Positions 26,449 to 37,737 of a stretch of DNA of 64,000 nt are shown here, piece after piece (position 1 is the stretch's first letter; every line of letters begins with the position of its first letter). Source of the DNA: Clostridiales bacterium (GTDB taxonomy: Bacteria > Bacillota > Clostridia > Christensenellales > Borkfalkiaceae); the NCBI GenBank assembly GCA_015055725.1, contig SVHO01000001.1, forward strand, positions 1 through 64,000, read 5' to 3'. The position numbers and the translations under genes were made by a program. The notes below the pieces were generated by a model. It did not search any database. It saw nothing but the letters and a program-made list of their open reading frames with translations, and had not been told where the DNA came from.

Positions 26449-28737
26449 ATGGACTACGCATTAAAATTATCAAAAGAATTTAACTTACGCGCCGATTATT
26501 CGGCAAACATCATAACGCTTATTGACGAAGACAACACTATTCCGTTTATTGCAAGATATCGTAAAGAAATGACGGGTTCTTGTGACGACCAAGTGTTAAG
26601 AGAATTTGCCGATAGGCTTAAATATTTAAGAAACCTTGATAAAAGAAAAGAAGAAATTGCAAATTCTATTACCGAACAAGGCAAGATGACAGATGAAATT
26701 ATGATTGCCCTTGCAGGTGCGGAAACTATGACCGAAGCGGAAGATATTTATAGACCGTTTAAACAAAAGAGAAAAACGCGCGCTTCGGTTGCTATTGAAA
26801 AAGGACTTTTGCCCCTTGCTGAATTTATTTTGTCGCAAGAAAAAGACGGTGCGGTTTTAGAGCAAGCGAAAAATTATATTAACCAAGAAAAAGGCGTTGA
26901 AGATACCGTGCAAGCGATTGCGGGGGCAAAGGATATTATTGCCGAAAAAGTTAGTGACGACGCTGAACTTAGAAAAACGTTGCGTAAAAAAGTTATGGAA
27001 GTTGGCGAACTCACTTGCAAACTTTTAGAAAATGAAAATTCAAAAACTTACGATATGTACGCCGAATATTCTGAAAAAATAAGCAAAATTCCGTCGCATA
27101 GAATTCTTGCGGTTAACCGTGGTGAAAAGGAAGAGTGCTTAAAAGTAAGCGTTGCCGTTGACACCCAAGCGTTTATTGAAGCAATTCAAACCGTTTACGT
27201 TAAAGGGGAAGGGGAAAAGCAAGATTTGGTTAAAGATGCGTGTGCAGACGCTTATTCAAGGCTTATATTCCCGTCGATTGAGCGTGAAGTTAGAAGCGAG
27301 CTAACCGAAAAAGCAAGCGAACAAGCAATCAAAATGTTTGAAGTAAACTTGCGCCCCTTGCTTTTACAACCACCGCTTAAAGGAAAAATCATTTTAGGGC
27401 TTGACCCTGCTTATAGAACGGGTTGCAAAATTGCGGTTGTGGATAGCGAGGGCAACGTTTTGGATACGGCTGTCGTTTACCCAACGCCACCGCAAAACAA
27501 AATTGAAGAAGCAAAAGCAGTGCTTTTAAAACTTATTGATAAACATGGCGTGTCGGTTATTTCTATCGGCAACGGCACGGCAAGTAAAGAGAGTGAAATT
27601 TTCGTTGCAAATATGATAAAGGAAAGCGGTAAAGAACTCTCCTACGCCGTGGTTAACGAAGCGGGCGCGTCCGTTTATAGTGCAAGTAAATTAGGGGCGG
27701 AAGAATTCCCCGATTACGAGCCTGCCCAAAGAAGCGCAGTTTCTATCGCAAGGCGTTTGCAAGACCCCCTTGCCGAACTTATCAAGATTGACGTTAAGTC
27801 TATCGGCGTTGGGCAATATCAACACGACATGCCTGAAAAACGCCTTGAAGAAGTGCTTGGCGGTGTGGTTGAAGACTGCGTTAACAGCGTTGGCGTTGAC
27901 CTTAACACCGCGTCTGCAAGTTTGCTTTCTTACGTTGCAGGGCTAAATAAGGGTATTGCAAAAGAAATTGTTGAATATAGAAAAAACAAACCGTTTATGA
28001 AAAGGGAAGACCTTTTGAAAGTTAAAAAACTTGGCGAAAAGGCATTCCTTCAATGCGCAGGGTTTTTAAGAATAGTTGGCGGAAATATTTTAGATAATAC
28101 GGGTGTTCACCCAGAGTCTTATCCCGCGGTTGAAAAACTTTTATCGGCAACGGGCTACACGCTTTTAGACGTTGCGAACGGAAAGATTTCAGATATTAAA
28201 CAAAGAATTGAACAAAAGGGTTGGGACGTTTGTGCACACGAGTGTGGCGTTGGTGTTCCCACCGTTCAAGATATCGTAAATGAGTTGTTAAAACCCGGTC
28301 GCGATATTCGTGACACGTTGCCAAAACCCATTTTAAGAAGCGACCTTATGGACCTTGCAGACCTTAAAGAAGGCATGGAAATCAACGGAACTGTTAGAAA
28401 CGTTATAGACTTTGGTGTTTTCGTTGATATCGGTGTTCATCAAGACGGTTTGGTTCATATTTCTCAAATATCTGATAATTATATCAAGCACCCGTCTGAC
28501 GTGTTAAAAGTTGGCGATTTGGTTAAAGTTAAAGTTTTGGGTGTCGACACGGTTAAGAAAAAAATTTCACTCACGATGAAAACGGCGGAATTACCGCACG
28601 GAATTGCCGTTGGCAATCAAAAAACGGATAGAGAAAGAAAGCAAGGCAGAATTAACGCAGAAAAGAAAAAGAGCGAGAGCAAAAATATGTCTAATGAAGA
28701 TATGGTTGCACTCTTAATGAAAAAATTCGGTAGATAA
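26449..28737 (+). CDS. tex: Tex family RNA-binding transcription accessory protein
   Basis: TIPFIARYRKEMTG, GLDPAYRTGCK, C-terminal S1 domain. Confidence 0.96.
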   Translation: MDYALKLSKEFNLRADYSANIITLIDEDNTIPFIARYRKEMTGSCDDQVLREFADRLKYLRNLDKRKEEIANSITEQGKMTDEIMIALAGAETMTEAEDIYRPFKQKRKTRASVAIEKGLLPLAEFILSQEKDGAVLEQAKNYINQEKGVEDTVQAIAGAKDIIAEKVSDDAELRKTLRKKVMEVGELTCKLLENENSKTYDMYAEYSEKISKIPSHRILAVNRGEKEECLKVSVAVDTQAFIEAIQTVYVKGEGEKQDLVKDACADAYSRLIFPSIEREVRSELTEKASEQAIKMFEVNLRPLLLQPPLKGKIILGLDPAYRTGCKIAVVDSEGNVLDTAVVYPTPPQNKIEEAKAVLLKLIDKHGVSVISIGNGTASKESEIFVANMIKESGKELSYAVVNEAGASVYSASKLGAEEFPDYEPAQRSAVSIARRLQDPLAELIKIDVKSIGVGQYQHDMPEKRLEEVLGGVVEDCVNSVGVDLNTASASLLSYVAGLNKGIAKEIVEYRKNKPFMKREDLLKVKKLGEKAFLQCAGFLRIVGGNILDNTGVHPESYPAVEKLLSATGYTLLDVANGKISDIKQRIEQKGWDVCAHECGVGVPTVQDIVNELLKPGRDIRDTLPKPILRSDLMDLADLKEGMEINGTVRNVIDFGVFVDIGVHQDGLVHISQISDNYIKHPSDVLKVGDLVKVKVLGVDTVKKKISLTMKTAELPHGIAVGNQKTDRERKQGRINAEKKKSESKNMSNEDMVALLMKKFGR

Positions 28738-28739
28738 AA

Positions 28740-28772
28740 AAATGCCGACGCTATTTTTAGCGTCGGCATAAT
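28740..28772. terminator. Bidirectional terminator tex/glpQ-like
   Basis: GCCGACGCTA TTT TAGCGTCGGC. Confidence 0.9.
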
Positions 28773-28776
28773 TATT

Positions 28777-29493
28777 TTACGGAATAAATTTTTCAAAAAT
28801 TATGTTTTTTGCATAAGGTTTAATTTCTTTTGCCGTTTGTTTATCGGTGACTGTCCACGTTATAACGGGCGTGTTTTTAACCAAACTTTTTTTGAGTGGT
28901 AAATCGTTATACGAATAACTTATAAAATCAGGTTTAATAACTCTGTTAAGAAGCATATTTTTAACGACTATCCTTTTTATGAAAGGCAAATTTTTTGAAT
29001 AAGTTTTAGAGCCGAGTATTCCCCTAATAAATTGTGGTGCAAGTTTTTTGATTTCTTTTATGATGAGTGGATTAAACGATTGAACGGCAAATTCGCCCTT
29101 ATAATTTTTTAGCATGTCAACCGCTTTTTTAACGTAAGATTTATCGGGCTGGTCCTTAAACTCTATTAAAAGCGGGGTTTTCCCGTCAACCAAACTTAAA
29201 ACGCTTTGAAAAGTTGGGATAGTTTCTTCACAGCCGATAAGTTTTAGTTTTTTTAGTTCTAAAGTAGTTTTGTCGTAAATATTTCCGTCCGCCCCCGTCA
29301 TTCTATTGAGTGTTTGGTCGTGAAAAGAATAAATTTCACCATCACTACTCGTGCGAAGGTCAATTTCTATGGGGAAGCCGTTATCTATGGCGTTTTTATA
29401 CGCCGAGATTGAATTTTCAACCACGTTTTCGCCCCAAAGACCTCGGTGGGCAATAGGTTTTGTTAAAAGCCAACAATCTTCTTTAATTCTCAT
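28777..29493 (-). CDS. Glycerophosphodiester phosphodiesterase family protein
   Basis: IAHRGLWGENVVENSISAYKNAIDNGFPIEIDLRTSSDGEIYSFHDQTLNRMT. Confidence 0.92.
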   Translation of the reverse strand: MRIKEDCWLLTKPIAHRGLWGENVVENSISAYKNAIDNGFPIEIDLRTSSDGEIYSFHDQTLNRMTGADGNIYDKTTLELKKLKLIGCEETIPTFQSVLSLVDGKTPLLIEFKDQPDKSYVKKAVDMLKNYKGEFAVQSFNPLIIKEIKKLAPQFIRGILGSKTYSKNLPFIKRIVVKNMLLNRVIKPDFISYSYNDLPLKKSLVKNTPVITWTVTDKQTAKEIKPYAKNIIFEKFIP

Positions 29494-29582
29494 TTTATCA
29501 CCGTTTTTAATTTACTTGCAAAATTTTATATTATATTATATACTATTTATTGTATTTTTCATTATAAACAAAAAGGAACACT

Positions 29583-31394
29583 ATGTCAATAAACAAAGAA
29601 AACATCAGAAATTTTTGTATAGTTGCGCATATCGACCACGGTAAAAGCACGCTTGCCGATAGGCTTATGGAAAAAACGGGGCAAGTTAGCGAGCGCGATA
29701 TGGAAGAACAGTTGCTTGACTCAATGGACTTAGAGCGTGAAAGGGGCATAACTATAAAACTAACCCCCGTTAGAATGTTTTATAAAGCGAAAGATGGCAA
29801 AGAATACGTTTTTAACCTTATAGACACCCCCGGCCACGTTGACTTTACTTATGAAGTTTCACGTTCACTCAAAGCGTGTGAAGGTGCAATTTTAATCGTT
29901 GACGCAACGCAAGGCGTTCAAGCACAAACGCTTGCCAACGCTTATCTTGCCATTGACAACGACTTAGAAATTATGCCCGTCATAAACAAGGTGGACCTTG
30001 CATCCGCGCGCCCAGACGAAGCGGGCAGAGAACTTGAAGATATTTTAGGGATAGACGCTTCTGACGCGCCAAGAATTTCAGCAAAAACAGGCTATAATAT
30101 TGAGGAAGTTTTAGAACAAGTCGTCACCAAAATTCCTGCGCCAAAGGGAGATGACAACGCCCCGCTCAAAGCGCTTCTCTTTGATAGTTATTACGATAAT
30201 TTCAAGGGCGTTATTTGTTTCGTGCGCATTATGGACGGACAAGTTAAGGTTGGAACGAAAATAAAAACGTTTATGTCGGATAAGCAGTTTGACGTGACTG
30301 AAGTTGGGGTGTTTTCTCCAAAGATGCAAGCAAAAGACAGTTTGTCTGCGGGCGAAGTTGGTTATATTGCGGCAAGCATTAAAAGCATTGAAGACACTGC
30401 CGTTGGCGACACTATAACTCAAGTTGACAACCCTGCAAAACAACCGCTTGCAGGCTATAAAAAAGCGTTGCCAATGGTCTTTTCGGGCGTGTTCCCGCTT
30501 GACGGCTCTAAGTTTAACGACTTAAAAGACGCGCTTTTAAAACTTAAACTTAACGATGCCGCGCTCTCTATTGAAACGGATAATTCTGCTGCGCTCGGCT
30601 TTGGGTTCCGTTGCGGATTTTTAGGGCTTTTGCATATGGACGTTATCCAAGAAAGAATTGAACGTGAGTTTGACCTTGAAATTATAACTACCGCTCCTTC
30701 GGTTTCTTATAAAGTTTATAAAACGGACGGCACGCAATTAGTCATTGAAAACCCCACTCACTTGCCACCCGTGACTGAAATTGATTATATGGAAGAACCG
30801 ATAATTAACGCAAGCATTTTCACTCCGCCTGAATACGTTGGTCCTATTATGGAACTTTGCCAATATAAGCGCGGTGTGTATAAAGATATGGTGTATCTTG
30901 ATAAAACGAGAGTTGAACTTAAATACACTTTACCACTAAATGAAATTATTTACGACTTTTTCGATAGTTTAAAATCGCGCACCAAAGGATACGCATCTTT
31001 TGACTACGAGATAAGTGGCTATCAAAGAAGTGACCTTGTTAAACTTGATATGCTACTTAACGGCGATATTTGTGACGCGCTTTCTATAATCGTTCACAAA
31101 GATAAAGCGTACGAACGCGGAAGACAAATTGCAGAAAAACTTAAAGACGTTATTCCACGCCAAATGTTTGAAATACCTATTCAGGCGGCGGTTGGCGGAA
31201 AGATTATCGCGCGTGAAACGGTTAAGGCGTTTAGAAAAGACGTGCTTGCTAAATGCTACGGCGGTGACGTGACCAGAAAGAAAAAACTTTTAGAAAAACA
31301 AAAAGAAGGCAAGAAGAAGATGCGCTCTATCGGCACGGTTGAAATTCCGTCCGAAGCGTTTATATCTATTCTTAAAACGGATAACGATAGGTAA
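29583..31394 (+). CDS. lepA: Elongation factor 4 (LepA)
   Basis: [40 protein letters not shown]-terminal [30 protein letters not shown]. Confidence 0.98.
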   Translation: MSINKENIRNFCIVAHIDHGKSTLADRLMEKTGQVSERDMEEQLLDSMDLERERGITIKLTPVRMFYKAKDGKEYVFNLIDTPGHVDFTYEVSRSLKACEGAILIVDATQGVQAQTLANAYLAIDNDLEIMPVINKVDLASARPDEAGRELEDILGIDASDAPRISAKTGYNIEEVLEQVVTKIPAPKGDDNAPLKALLFDSYYDNFKGVICFVRIMDGQVKVGTKIKTFMSDKQFDVTEVGVFSPKMQAKDSLSAGEVGYIAASIKSIEDTAVGDTITQVDNPAKQPLAGYKKALPMVFSGVFPLDGSKFNDLKDALLKLKLNDAALSIETDNSAALGFGFRCGFLGLLHMDVIQERIEREFDLEIITTAPSVSYKVYKTDGTQLVIENPTHLPPVTEIDYMEEPIINASIFTPPEYVGPIMELCQYKRGVYKDMVYLDKTRVELKYTLPLNEIIYDFFDSLKSRTKGYASFDYEISGYQRSDLVKLDMLLNGDICDALSIIVHKDKAYERGRQIAEKLKDVIPRQMFEIPIQAAVGGKIIARETVKAFRKDVLAKCYGGDVTRKKKLLEKQKEGKKKMRSIGTVEIPSEAFISILKTDNDR

Positions 31395-31398
31395 AATT

Positions 31399-32511
31399 AT
31401 GGCAGGAATTTACGTTCACGTTCCATTTTGCAAACAAAAATGCACGTATTGTGACTTTGCGTCTTTCCCAAGGGAAATAAGTAAGGCGGAAAGTTATTTT
31501 GCGTGTCTTTACCGTGAAATCGAAGGGCGCAGTAAACAATACCCCGATAAAATTATTGATACCATTTATATAGGCGGAGGAACGCCGTCCGTGGTTGACG
31601 CAAAGTTTATTGCGGGCGCGATAAGGCAAATTAAGAAGTGCTTTACGGTTAAAAAAGATGCTGAAATAACCATTGAACTTAATCCTGGCACGGTAGACGA
31701 GCAAAAAATTAAACAATATAAACAAGTTGGCGTAAATAGATTTTCGGTTGGGCTACAAACGGGGTATGACGACCAACTTAAAAGGCTTAACCGCATACAC
31801 ACGGCAAAAGACTTTTTAACTTGTTGCAATCTTTTAAAAGGTGAGAACGTTAGTGCGGATATTTTGATTGGTATTCACGGCCAAACCTTAGAGCAAGTTC
31901 AAAAAAGCATTGACTTAGCGATTGCAGGTGGCGTTAGCCATATATCCGTTTACGCCTTAACCCCAGAAGTCGGCACGCCTATTTATACAGATTATCTTAA
32001 CGGTGAGTTGCCAAGTGACGACGAAATTGCCGACCTTTACGACGGGGTTAGAGAATACTTAAAGCAAAAAGGTTTTTTCCGTTATGAAGTTTCTAACTTT
32101 GCTAAAACGGGGTTTGAATCTAAGCACAATTTAAATTATTGGAGACGCGGTGAATATATCGGCGTTGGCGTTTCTGCAAGTTCGTTTGCAGATGATAGAC
32201 GGTTTACCAACACGTTTAATATAGACGAATATATGAACGCCGTGATTTTCAACAAGTCACCCGAAATTTCAAGTGACGTAATTGAAAAAGAAGACGCCAA
32301 GTTTGAAAAAATTATGCTTGCTCTTCGCACGGCGGAAGGGTTAAACGTTAAAGAATTTAACAAATTGTTTGACGCCGATTTTGACAGCGAATATAAATCC
32401 GTTTTGGATAAAAAAATGCGTTTTATGGATAGAAACGGTGACGTTTTAAAAATTAAAGACGACTATCTATACGTGCAAAACGACATAATTCTTGCTTTTA
32501 TGAAAGGATAA
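31399..32511 (+). CDS. hemW: HemW-like radical SAM heme chaperone
   Basis: YVHVPFCKQKCTYCDF; YIGGGTPSV; ATG 31399 preferred. Confidence 0.93.
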   Translation: MAGIYVHVPFCKQKCTYCDFASFPREISKAESYFACLYREIEGRSKQYPDKIIDTIYIGGGTPSVVDAKFIAGAIRQIKKCFTVKKDAEITIELNPGTVDEQKIKQYKQVGVNRFSVGLQTGYDDQLKRLNRIHTAKDFLTCCNLLKGENVSADILIGIHGQTLEQVQKSIDLAIAGGVSHISVYALTPEVGTPIYTDYLNGELPSDDEIADLYDGVREYLKQKGFFRYEVSNFAKTGFESKHNLNYWRRGEYIGVGVSASSFADDRRFTNTFNIDEYMNAVIFNKSPEISSDVIEKEDAKFEKIMLALRTAEGLNVKEFNKLFDADFDSEYKSVLDKKMRFMDRNGDVLKIKDDYLYVQNDIILAFMKG

Positions 32512-32529
32512 CAATTAAAAAAAGCATAA

Positions 32530-32565
32530 AACGGCGGAAGAAACTGCCGTTTTTTATTTCTTTTT
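32530..32565 (+). terminator. Rho-independent terminator
   Basis: ACGGC GGAAGAAACT GCCGTTTTTT. Confidence 0.8.
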
Positions 32566-32671
32566 TTAAGTTAAAGTAAAAAGCGTTTCTACAAAAAACC
32601 AAAATAAACACTAAAATCTTATCAAAAAATATATTTTTGCCGTGCTATTATTTTTTTGCACGGGGGAGATT

Positions 32672-33499
32672 ATGACCGTCTATATCGAGTTGGTGTTAAT
32701 AGACAATTTCGTGATAGATTATTTGCTTTTAAAAGCCACTTTCGTGCTTATGGGTGTAAAAACCACACGAAAGAGGCTTTTTCTTTGCGCCTTTTTGGGA
32801 AGTGTTATAGCGCTTGCTTTTCCGCTTATAAAAATTAAAACTTTGTCGACCGCAGTTAAAATTTTAACGGGTTTTTTGCTAACCATTTTATCTGCAGATT
32901 ACCGAGATAAAAGAGAATATTTTATAAGCACGGCAATTTTTTTCTTGTTAACCTTTTTAACGGGAGGGGCTATAATTGGCGTTTATTCTATTTTAGGTTT
33001 AGATTATTCGGCGGAATTTTCAATAGCCGTTATGATTTTGCCCGTATACGTTATCATTAAAGTGATTAGTGAAGTTATAAAATTTATTTATAGGCGAAAA
33101 AACACGCTTTCGTGGACGTATAAAATAGAACTTGGCTTTGGTGAAAATTCGCTTTTAGGCGTTGGATTTTTGGATACGGGAAACGCGCTTTACGACGGGA
33201 ATAACCCCGTGATAATTACGACAAAGCGTTTTGCTTTAAAATTTATTGACCAAAATTTTTACAAATTAAAATTTAAGAAAATTATGGTGAGAACGGTTTT
33301 AGGTGAAAGTCAAAAAAACGCTGTAATAATTGAGCGGTTAGTGATATATAACGAAGGCAAGCGGAATATATTTAATAACGTGACCGTTTGTATTTCTGAC
33401 AACGAAATCGGTGGCGGATACGACGTTATTTTACACCCTGCATTTATGGAGGAAAGGTATGATGAAAAACGTGATATTAAAACTGAAAAAGTTTCTTAA
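32672..33499 (+). CDS. spoIIGA: Sigma-E processing peptidase SpoIIGA
   Basis: [17 protein letters not shown] membrane N-terminus; [12 protein letters not shown] aspartyl-protease motif; upstream of sigE. Confidence 0.92.
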   Translation: MTVYIELVLIDNFVIDYLLLKATFVLMGVKTTRKRLFLCAFLGSVIALAFPLIKIKTLSTAVKILTGFLLTILSADYRDKREYFISTAIFFLLTFLTGGAIIGVYSILGLDYSAEFSIAVMILPVYVIIKVISEVIKFIYRRKNTLSWTYKIELGFGENSLLGVGFLDTGNALYDGNNPVIITTKRFALKFIDQNFYKLKFKKIMVRTVLGESQKNAVIIERLVIYNEGKRNIFNNVTVCISDNEIGGGYDVILHPAFMEERYDEKRDIKTEKVS

Positions 33500-34169
33500 A
33501 AGATTTTCGTTTAATGAAAACATATTGCGATTTATCGGCGGTGGGGAAGTTTTGCCCCAGCCTTATTCTGCCGAAGAAGAGGCGCAAATGGTTGCTAAAC
33601 TTAGCGATGGCGATAAAGAGATAAGGGACAAACTAGTTGAACACAATTTAAGGTTAGTCGTCTACATTGCGCGAAGATTTGAAAATACGGGTGTAGACCT
33701 TGACGATTTGGTTTCGGTTGGAACGATAGGGTTAATTAAGGCGGTCAATTCTTTTAACGCCGACAAAAACATAAAACTTGCAACTTACGCGTCAAGGTGC
33801 ATTGAAAACGAAATTCTTATGCACCTGCGCCGAACTGTAAAATTAAAGAGTGAAGTTTCTTTTGACGAACCGCTTAACACCGATTGGGAAGGCAACGAAC
33901 TTATGCTTTCGGACGTGGTTGGAACGGATGGTGACGTCGTTTACAAAAAGATTGAAAACGGCGTAGAAACAGAACTTTTAGGCGTTGCGCTCACTAAACT
34001 TAACGATAGAGAAAGAGAAATAATGTGTTTAAGATACGGGCTTAGTGGTAAAGAAGAAAAAACCCAACGAGAAGTTGCGGATATGCTTGGGATTTCACAA
34101 AGTTATATTTCTCGCTTAGAAAAACGCATTATAGTTAGGCTAAAAAAAGAATTTTCTAAAATGGTATAA
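33459..34169 (+). CDS. sigE: RNA polymerase sporulation sigma factor SigE
   Basis: Sigma-70 regions 2 and 4 ([34 protein letters not shown]); spoIIGA-sigE-sigG order. Confidence 0.95.
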   Translation: MMKNVILKLKKFLKRFSFNENILRFIGGGEVLPQPYSAEEEAQMVAKLSDGDKEIRDKLVEHNLRLVVYIARRFENTGVDLDDLVSVGTIGLIKAVNSFNADKNIKLATYASRCIENEILMHLRRTVKLKSEVSFDEPLNTDWEGNELMLSDVVGTDGDVVYKKIENGVETELLGVALTKLNDREREIMCLRYGLSGKEEKTQREVADMLGISQSYISRLEKRIIVRLKKEFSKMV

Positions 34170-34229
34170 AAAATAATGTAAAGCGCATACTTGTTAAACC
34201 CCCTTTTAATTGAGTACATAGGAGGGATA

Positions 34230-35003
34230 ATGAGTAATAAAGTTATAATTTGCGGTATAAACACTGCAACGCTTCCGAATTTATCGGAAGAGCAAACGAG
34301 TGCGCTTTTATTAAAAATTAAGGCAGGGGACGAGCAAGCCCGTGAAGAGTTTATCGTGGGCAATATGCGTTTGGTGCTTGCAGTCATTAGAAGATTTAAC
34401 GTTAAAAACACTAATCCTGACGACGTTTTTCAAGCAGGGTGCATAGGGCTTATTAAAGCCATTGATAACTTTGATTTAAGTTTCGGCGTCAAATTTTCAA
34501 CTTACGCCGTGCCAATGATTATCGGGGAAGTTAAACGTCTTTTGCGTGACGGAAACTCTATGCGCATATCAAGAAGTATTAGAGATACTGCATACCAAGT
34601 GCTTAAAACGCGTGGCGAACTTGAAAGAGAAGAGCAAGACGTTTCCTTAGAAAAAGTTGCGCAAAAAATGAACGTTGCGCTTTCCGAAGTGGTTTACGCA
34701 TTAGACGCTATATCAGACACCGTTTCACTTTTCGACCCCGTTTATAACAAATCGGGTGACACTTTGCTTTTAATGGACCAAATAGGCGACGAAAAAAATA
34801 CTGACGAAACGTGGACTGAAAACGTTGCTCTTCAAACGGCGCTTGGTACGCTTGACAATAGAGAAAAAAAGATAATATATTTAAGGTATTATGAAGGTAA
34901 AACGCAGACGGAGATAAGCAAAGAGATAGGGATATCACAAGCGCAAGTTTCGCGTTTAGAAAAAACTGCTTTATCAATGATAAAAAATAGAATAAGAGCG
35001 TAA
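34230..35003 (+). CDS. sigG: RNA polymerase sporulation sigma factor SigG
   Basis: MSNKVIICGINTATLPNL, DVFQAGCIGLIKAIDNFD; RBS ataggaggg. Confidence 0.94.
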   Translation: MSNKVIICGINTATLPNLSEEQTSALLLKIKAGDEQAREEFIVGNMRLVLAVIRRFNVKNTNPDDVFQAGCIGLIKAIDNFDLSFGVKFSTYAVPMIIGEVKRLLRDGNSMRISRSIRDTAYQVLKTRGELEREEQDVSLEKVAQKMNVALSEVVYALDAISDTVSLFDPVYNKSGDTLLLMDQIGDEKNTDETWTENVALQTALGTLDNREKKIIYLRYYEGKTQTEISKEIGISQAQVSRLEKTALSMIKNRIRA

Positions 35004-35013
35004 AGAGAGAAAC

Positions 35014-35046
35014 AAAAAAATCACCGAAATAACGGTGATTTTTGTC
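35014..35046 (+). terminator. Rho-independent terminator
   Basis: ATCACCG AAATAA CGGTGAT TTTTG. Confidence 0.85.
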
Positions 35047-35088
35047 TTTTTTGCATTTTAGGACAAGTGTGCGTCATATTTTAATAAT

Positions 35089-35490
35089 ATGGAATTAACG
35101 TATAGCGAACTTAAAAAAAGAGACGTGGTAAATATTGCAGACGGCAGGTGTTTTGGGCGCGTAATAGACTTAAAGATAAAATTTCCACAAGGGGTGCTTA
35201 CTGGAATTTTCGTGCCCGGTTCAAAAAGGCGGGGTTTTTTCGCAAAGTTTGATAAAACTAAAATTTTTATTGAAGAAAACAAAATTATAAAAATCGGTGG
35301 AGACGTTATTTTGGTAGAGGTTAGATGCGCCGACCCTTACGGCAAGCCACCGCCTGAAAAACCGCACAAACCCCCAAAGCCTTTGCCCCCGCATAATCCT
35401 TGTGAAAGTCCGTGTTCTAACGGCAACGGGTTATCGCGTGAACAATTTGGAGAGATGTTTTCAGATAGGCTCTCTGACGAAGACTATTGA
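35089..35490 (+). CDS. YlmC/YmxH-family PRC-barrel sporulation protein with Pro-rich C-terminal extension
   Basis: MELTYSELKKRDVVNIADGRCFGRVIDLKI; tail GKPPPEKPHKPPKPLPPHNPCESPC. Confidence 0.85.
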   Translation: MELTYSELKKRDVVNIADGRCFGRVIDLKIKFPQGVLTGIFVPGSKRRGFFAKFDKTKIFIEENKIIKIGGDVILVEVRCADPYGKPPPEKPHKPPKPLPPHNPCESPCSNGNGLSREQFGEMFSDRLSDEDY

Positions 35491-35642
35491 TTTTTTGCAA
35501 AAAATATCGCAAAAGAAAAAATCCAATTTTTAACAAATTATTTTTTAAAACCCCCTTGAAATGTGGAAGATTATGGTTTATAATATTATCGACCGTTTAA
35601 GAACGGAATTTTACCGTTAGAAAATTTAGGGGGATTATAATT

Positions 35643-37703
35643 ATGGGTAAAATAATTGCAGAAAATATAAGGAACGTTGCTATTATAGGGCATAGCGGTG
35701 CGGGTAAAACTTCTCTTGCCGAAGCCATTTTGTTTAACGGCAAAAGTATAGATAGGCTTGGCAAAACGACAGAAAAAAACACCGTTATGGATTTTGACGA
35801 GCAGGAAACTTCAAGGGGGATTTCAATCTCTCTTGCGTGCGCGTTTACCGAGTGGGCGGATACTAAAATCAATATAATAGACGTTCCGGGATTTTATGAT
35901 TTTGAGGGCGAATTTGAAAGCGCAATGCGTGCGGTTGGTTCTGCCGTGCTAGTTGCAGACGCTAACGGACAAGTTGCCGTCGGGGCTGAAAAAGCCATTG
36001 ATTATTGCTTGCGCCGTCATATTCCGCTTATGATATTCGTTAACGGCATTGATAAAGATAACGCTAATTACGTTGCAACCGTTGAAGCCTTCCGCACGAA
36101 ATACGGCAAAAAGATTTCACCAACGCACTTGCCTATTATGCGTGACGGAAAGATGAAAGGCTACGTTTCGGTTATTTCGGGTAAAGCATTTGAATTCACG
36201 CAAGGTGGCAGAAACGCAATCGCAACGCCTGACTCAATGGTTGGGGACGTTCAATCGTTAAAAGACGCGCTTATTGAAGCGGCTGCTGAAACGAGCGAAG
36301 AATTGCTTGATAAATATCTTGCCGAAGGAACGCTTACTAACGACGAAATAGTTGCAGGTATTAAAAACGGTTTAAGCGCAGGTGAAACCGTGCCTATTAT
36401 GGGCGGTTCGGCAACGCAAAACATGGGCGTTATTAACTTGATGTATGAAATAGTTGACCTTTTGCCGTCACCTATAGAAAGAAGACCCGTTCTTGCAACC
36501 GACGCTAATGGCGAAGTTCTATCCATCGTGTGTGACGTAGATAAACCCGTTTCGGCACAAGTTTTCAAAACTGTTGCAGACCCGTTCGTTGGTAAACTCA
36601 ATATGGTTAGGGTGTTCACGGGCACGTTAAAGACTGGTATGACCGTTTATAACGCAACCACGGGTGAAAAAGAGCGCATCAACACGCTTTACGTTATGAA
36701 AGGCAAAAAACAAGAAGCGGTTAGCGAACTCGTTGCGGGCGATATAGGCGCGGTTAACAAACTAAACAACACCAACACGGGCGACACGCTTTCAGACGAA
36801 AGTTATAAGATTAAGTTCTATCCTATTCCTTTCCCAGAACCCGTTTTAACCATGAAAATATCAGCTAAAAAATCGGGTGAAGAAGATAAGGTTTTCCAAG
36901 GTATAAACCGTTTAGCAGAAGAAGATTTAACCTTTAAGGTTGAAAAAGATAAAGAAACGGGTGAAATGGTTATCCGTGGTTTAGGCGAAACTCAACTTGA
37001 CGTTTTGTGCAAAAAATTAAAAGCAAAATTTGGTTGTGAAGCATTATTAGAAGAACCAAAAGTTGCGTTTAAAGAAACTATAACGGGCGTTGCAGAAGCC
37101 GAAGGGAAACACAAAAAGCAAACGGGTGGCGCAGGACAGTTCGGCGTGGTTAACATTAAGTTTGAAGCAGGCGCAAGCGACGGCGTGTTTGAATTCGTTG
37201 ACCAAACGGTTGGCGGTGCCGTGCCCAAGCAATTTATTCCTGCGGTAGAAAAAGGGCTTAGAGAAGCAATCCAAAAAGGCGTGCTTGCAGGTTATCCTAT
37301 GGTTAATCTTAAATGCACGTTGTTCGACGGCAAATATCACCCCGTTGACAGTAAAGAAGTTGCTTTCGTTTCTGCTGCAAAACTTGCTTACGACGAAGGA
37401 GTTAAAAAAGCAAGACCTGTTATTTTAGAGCCTATTTATTCTTATAAAATAATCGTTCCAGATAATTATACAGGCGATATTTTAGGGGATATGAATAAAC
37501 GCCGTGGCAGAATTATCGGTATGGAAACGGTTGACGGGTTGCAAGAAATAACTGCACAAGCTCCGCTTGTTGAAATGCTTAAATATGCAACCGATTTGCG
37601 CAGTATGACGCAAGGTCGCGGTAAGTTCCGTTTCGAATTTGCAAGTTATGAAGAAGTGCCGTTTTCTGCACAAGAAAAAATAATAGCAGATTCAAAAAAA
37701 TAA
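35643..37703 (+). CDS. Elongation factor G-like GTPase (EF-G type II)
   Basis: NVAIIGHSGAGKTSLAEAILF, MDFDEQETSRGISISLACAF, DVPGFYDF; divergent from canonical EF-G. Confidence 0.92.
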   Translation: MGKIIAENIRNVAIIGHSGAGKTSLAEAILFNGKSIDRLGKTTEKNTVMDFDEQETSRGISISLACAFTEWADTKINIIDVPGFYDFEGEFESAMRAVGSAVLVADANGQVAVGAEKAIDYCLRRHIPLMIFVNGIDKDNANYVATVEAFRTKYGKKISPTHLPIMRDGKMKGYVSVISGKAFEFTQGGRNAIATPDSMVGDVQSLKDALIEAAAETSEELLDKYLAEGTLTNDEIVAGIKNGLSAGETVPIMGGSATQNMGVINLMYEIVDLLPSPIERRPVLATDANGEVLSIVCDVDKPVSAQVFKTVADPFVGKLNMVRVFTGTLKTGMTVYNATTGEKERINTLYVMKGKKQEAVSELVAGDIGAVNKLNNTNTGDTLSDESYKIKFYPIPFPEPVLTMKISAKKSGEEDKVFQGINRLAEEDLTFKVEKDKETGEMVIRGLGETQLDVLCKKLKAKFGCEALLEEPKVAFKETITGVAEAEGKHKKQTGGAGQFGVVNIKFEAGASDGVFEFVDQTVGGAVPKQFIPAVEKGLREAIQKGVLAGYPMVNLKCTLFDGKYHPVDSKEVAFVSAAKLAYDEGVKKARPVILEPIYSYKIIVPDNYTGDILGDMNKRRGRIIGMETVDGLQEITAQAPLVEMLKYATDLRSMTQGRGKFRFEFASYEEVPFSAQEKIIADSKK

Positions 37704-37737
37704 GCGCGTTGATTTAAGCGCATTGGAGATGGTTTAA

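Noticed and set aside
35643-37703. Canonical elongation factor G (fusA)
   Set aside because: G-domain sequence (GHSGAGKTSL, DFDEQETSRGISI) fits the EF-G-like type II group better than housekeeping EF-G.
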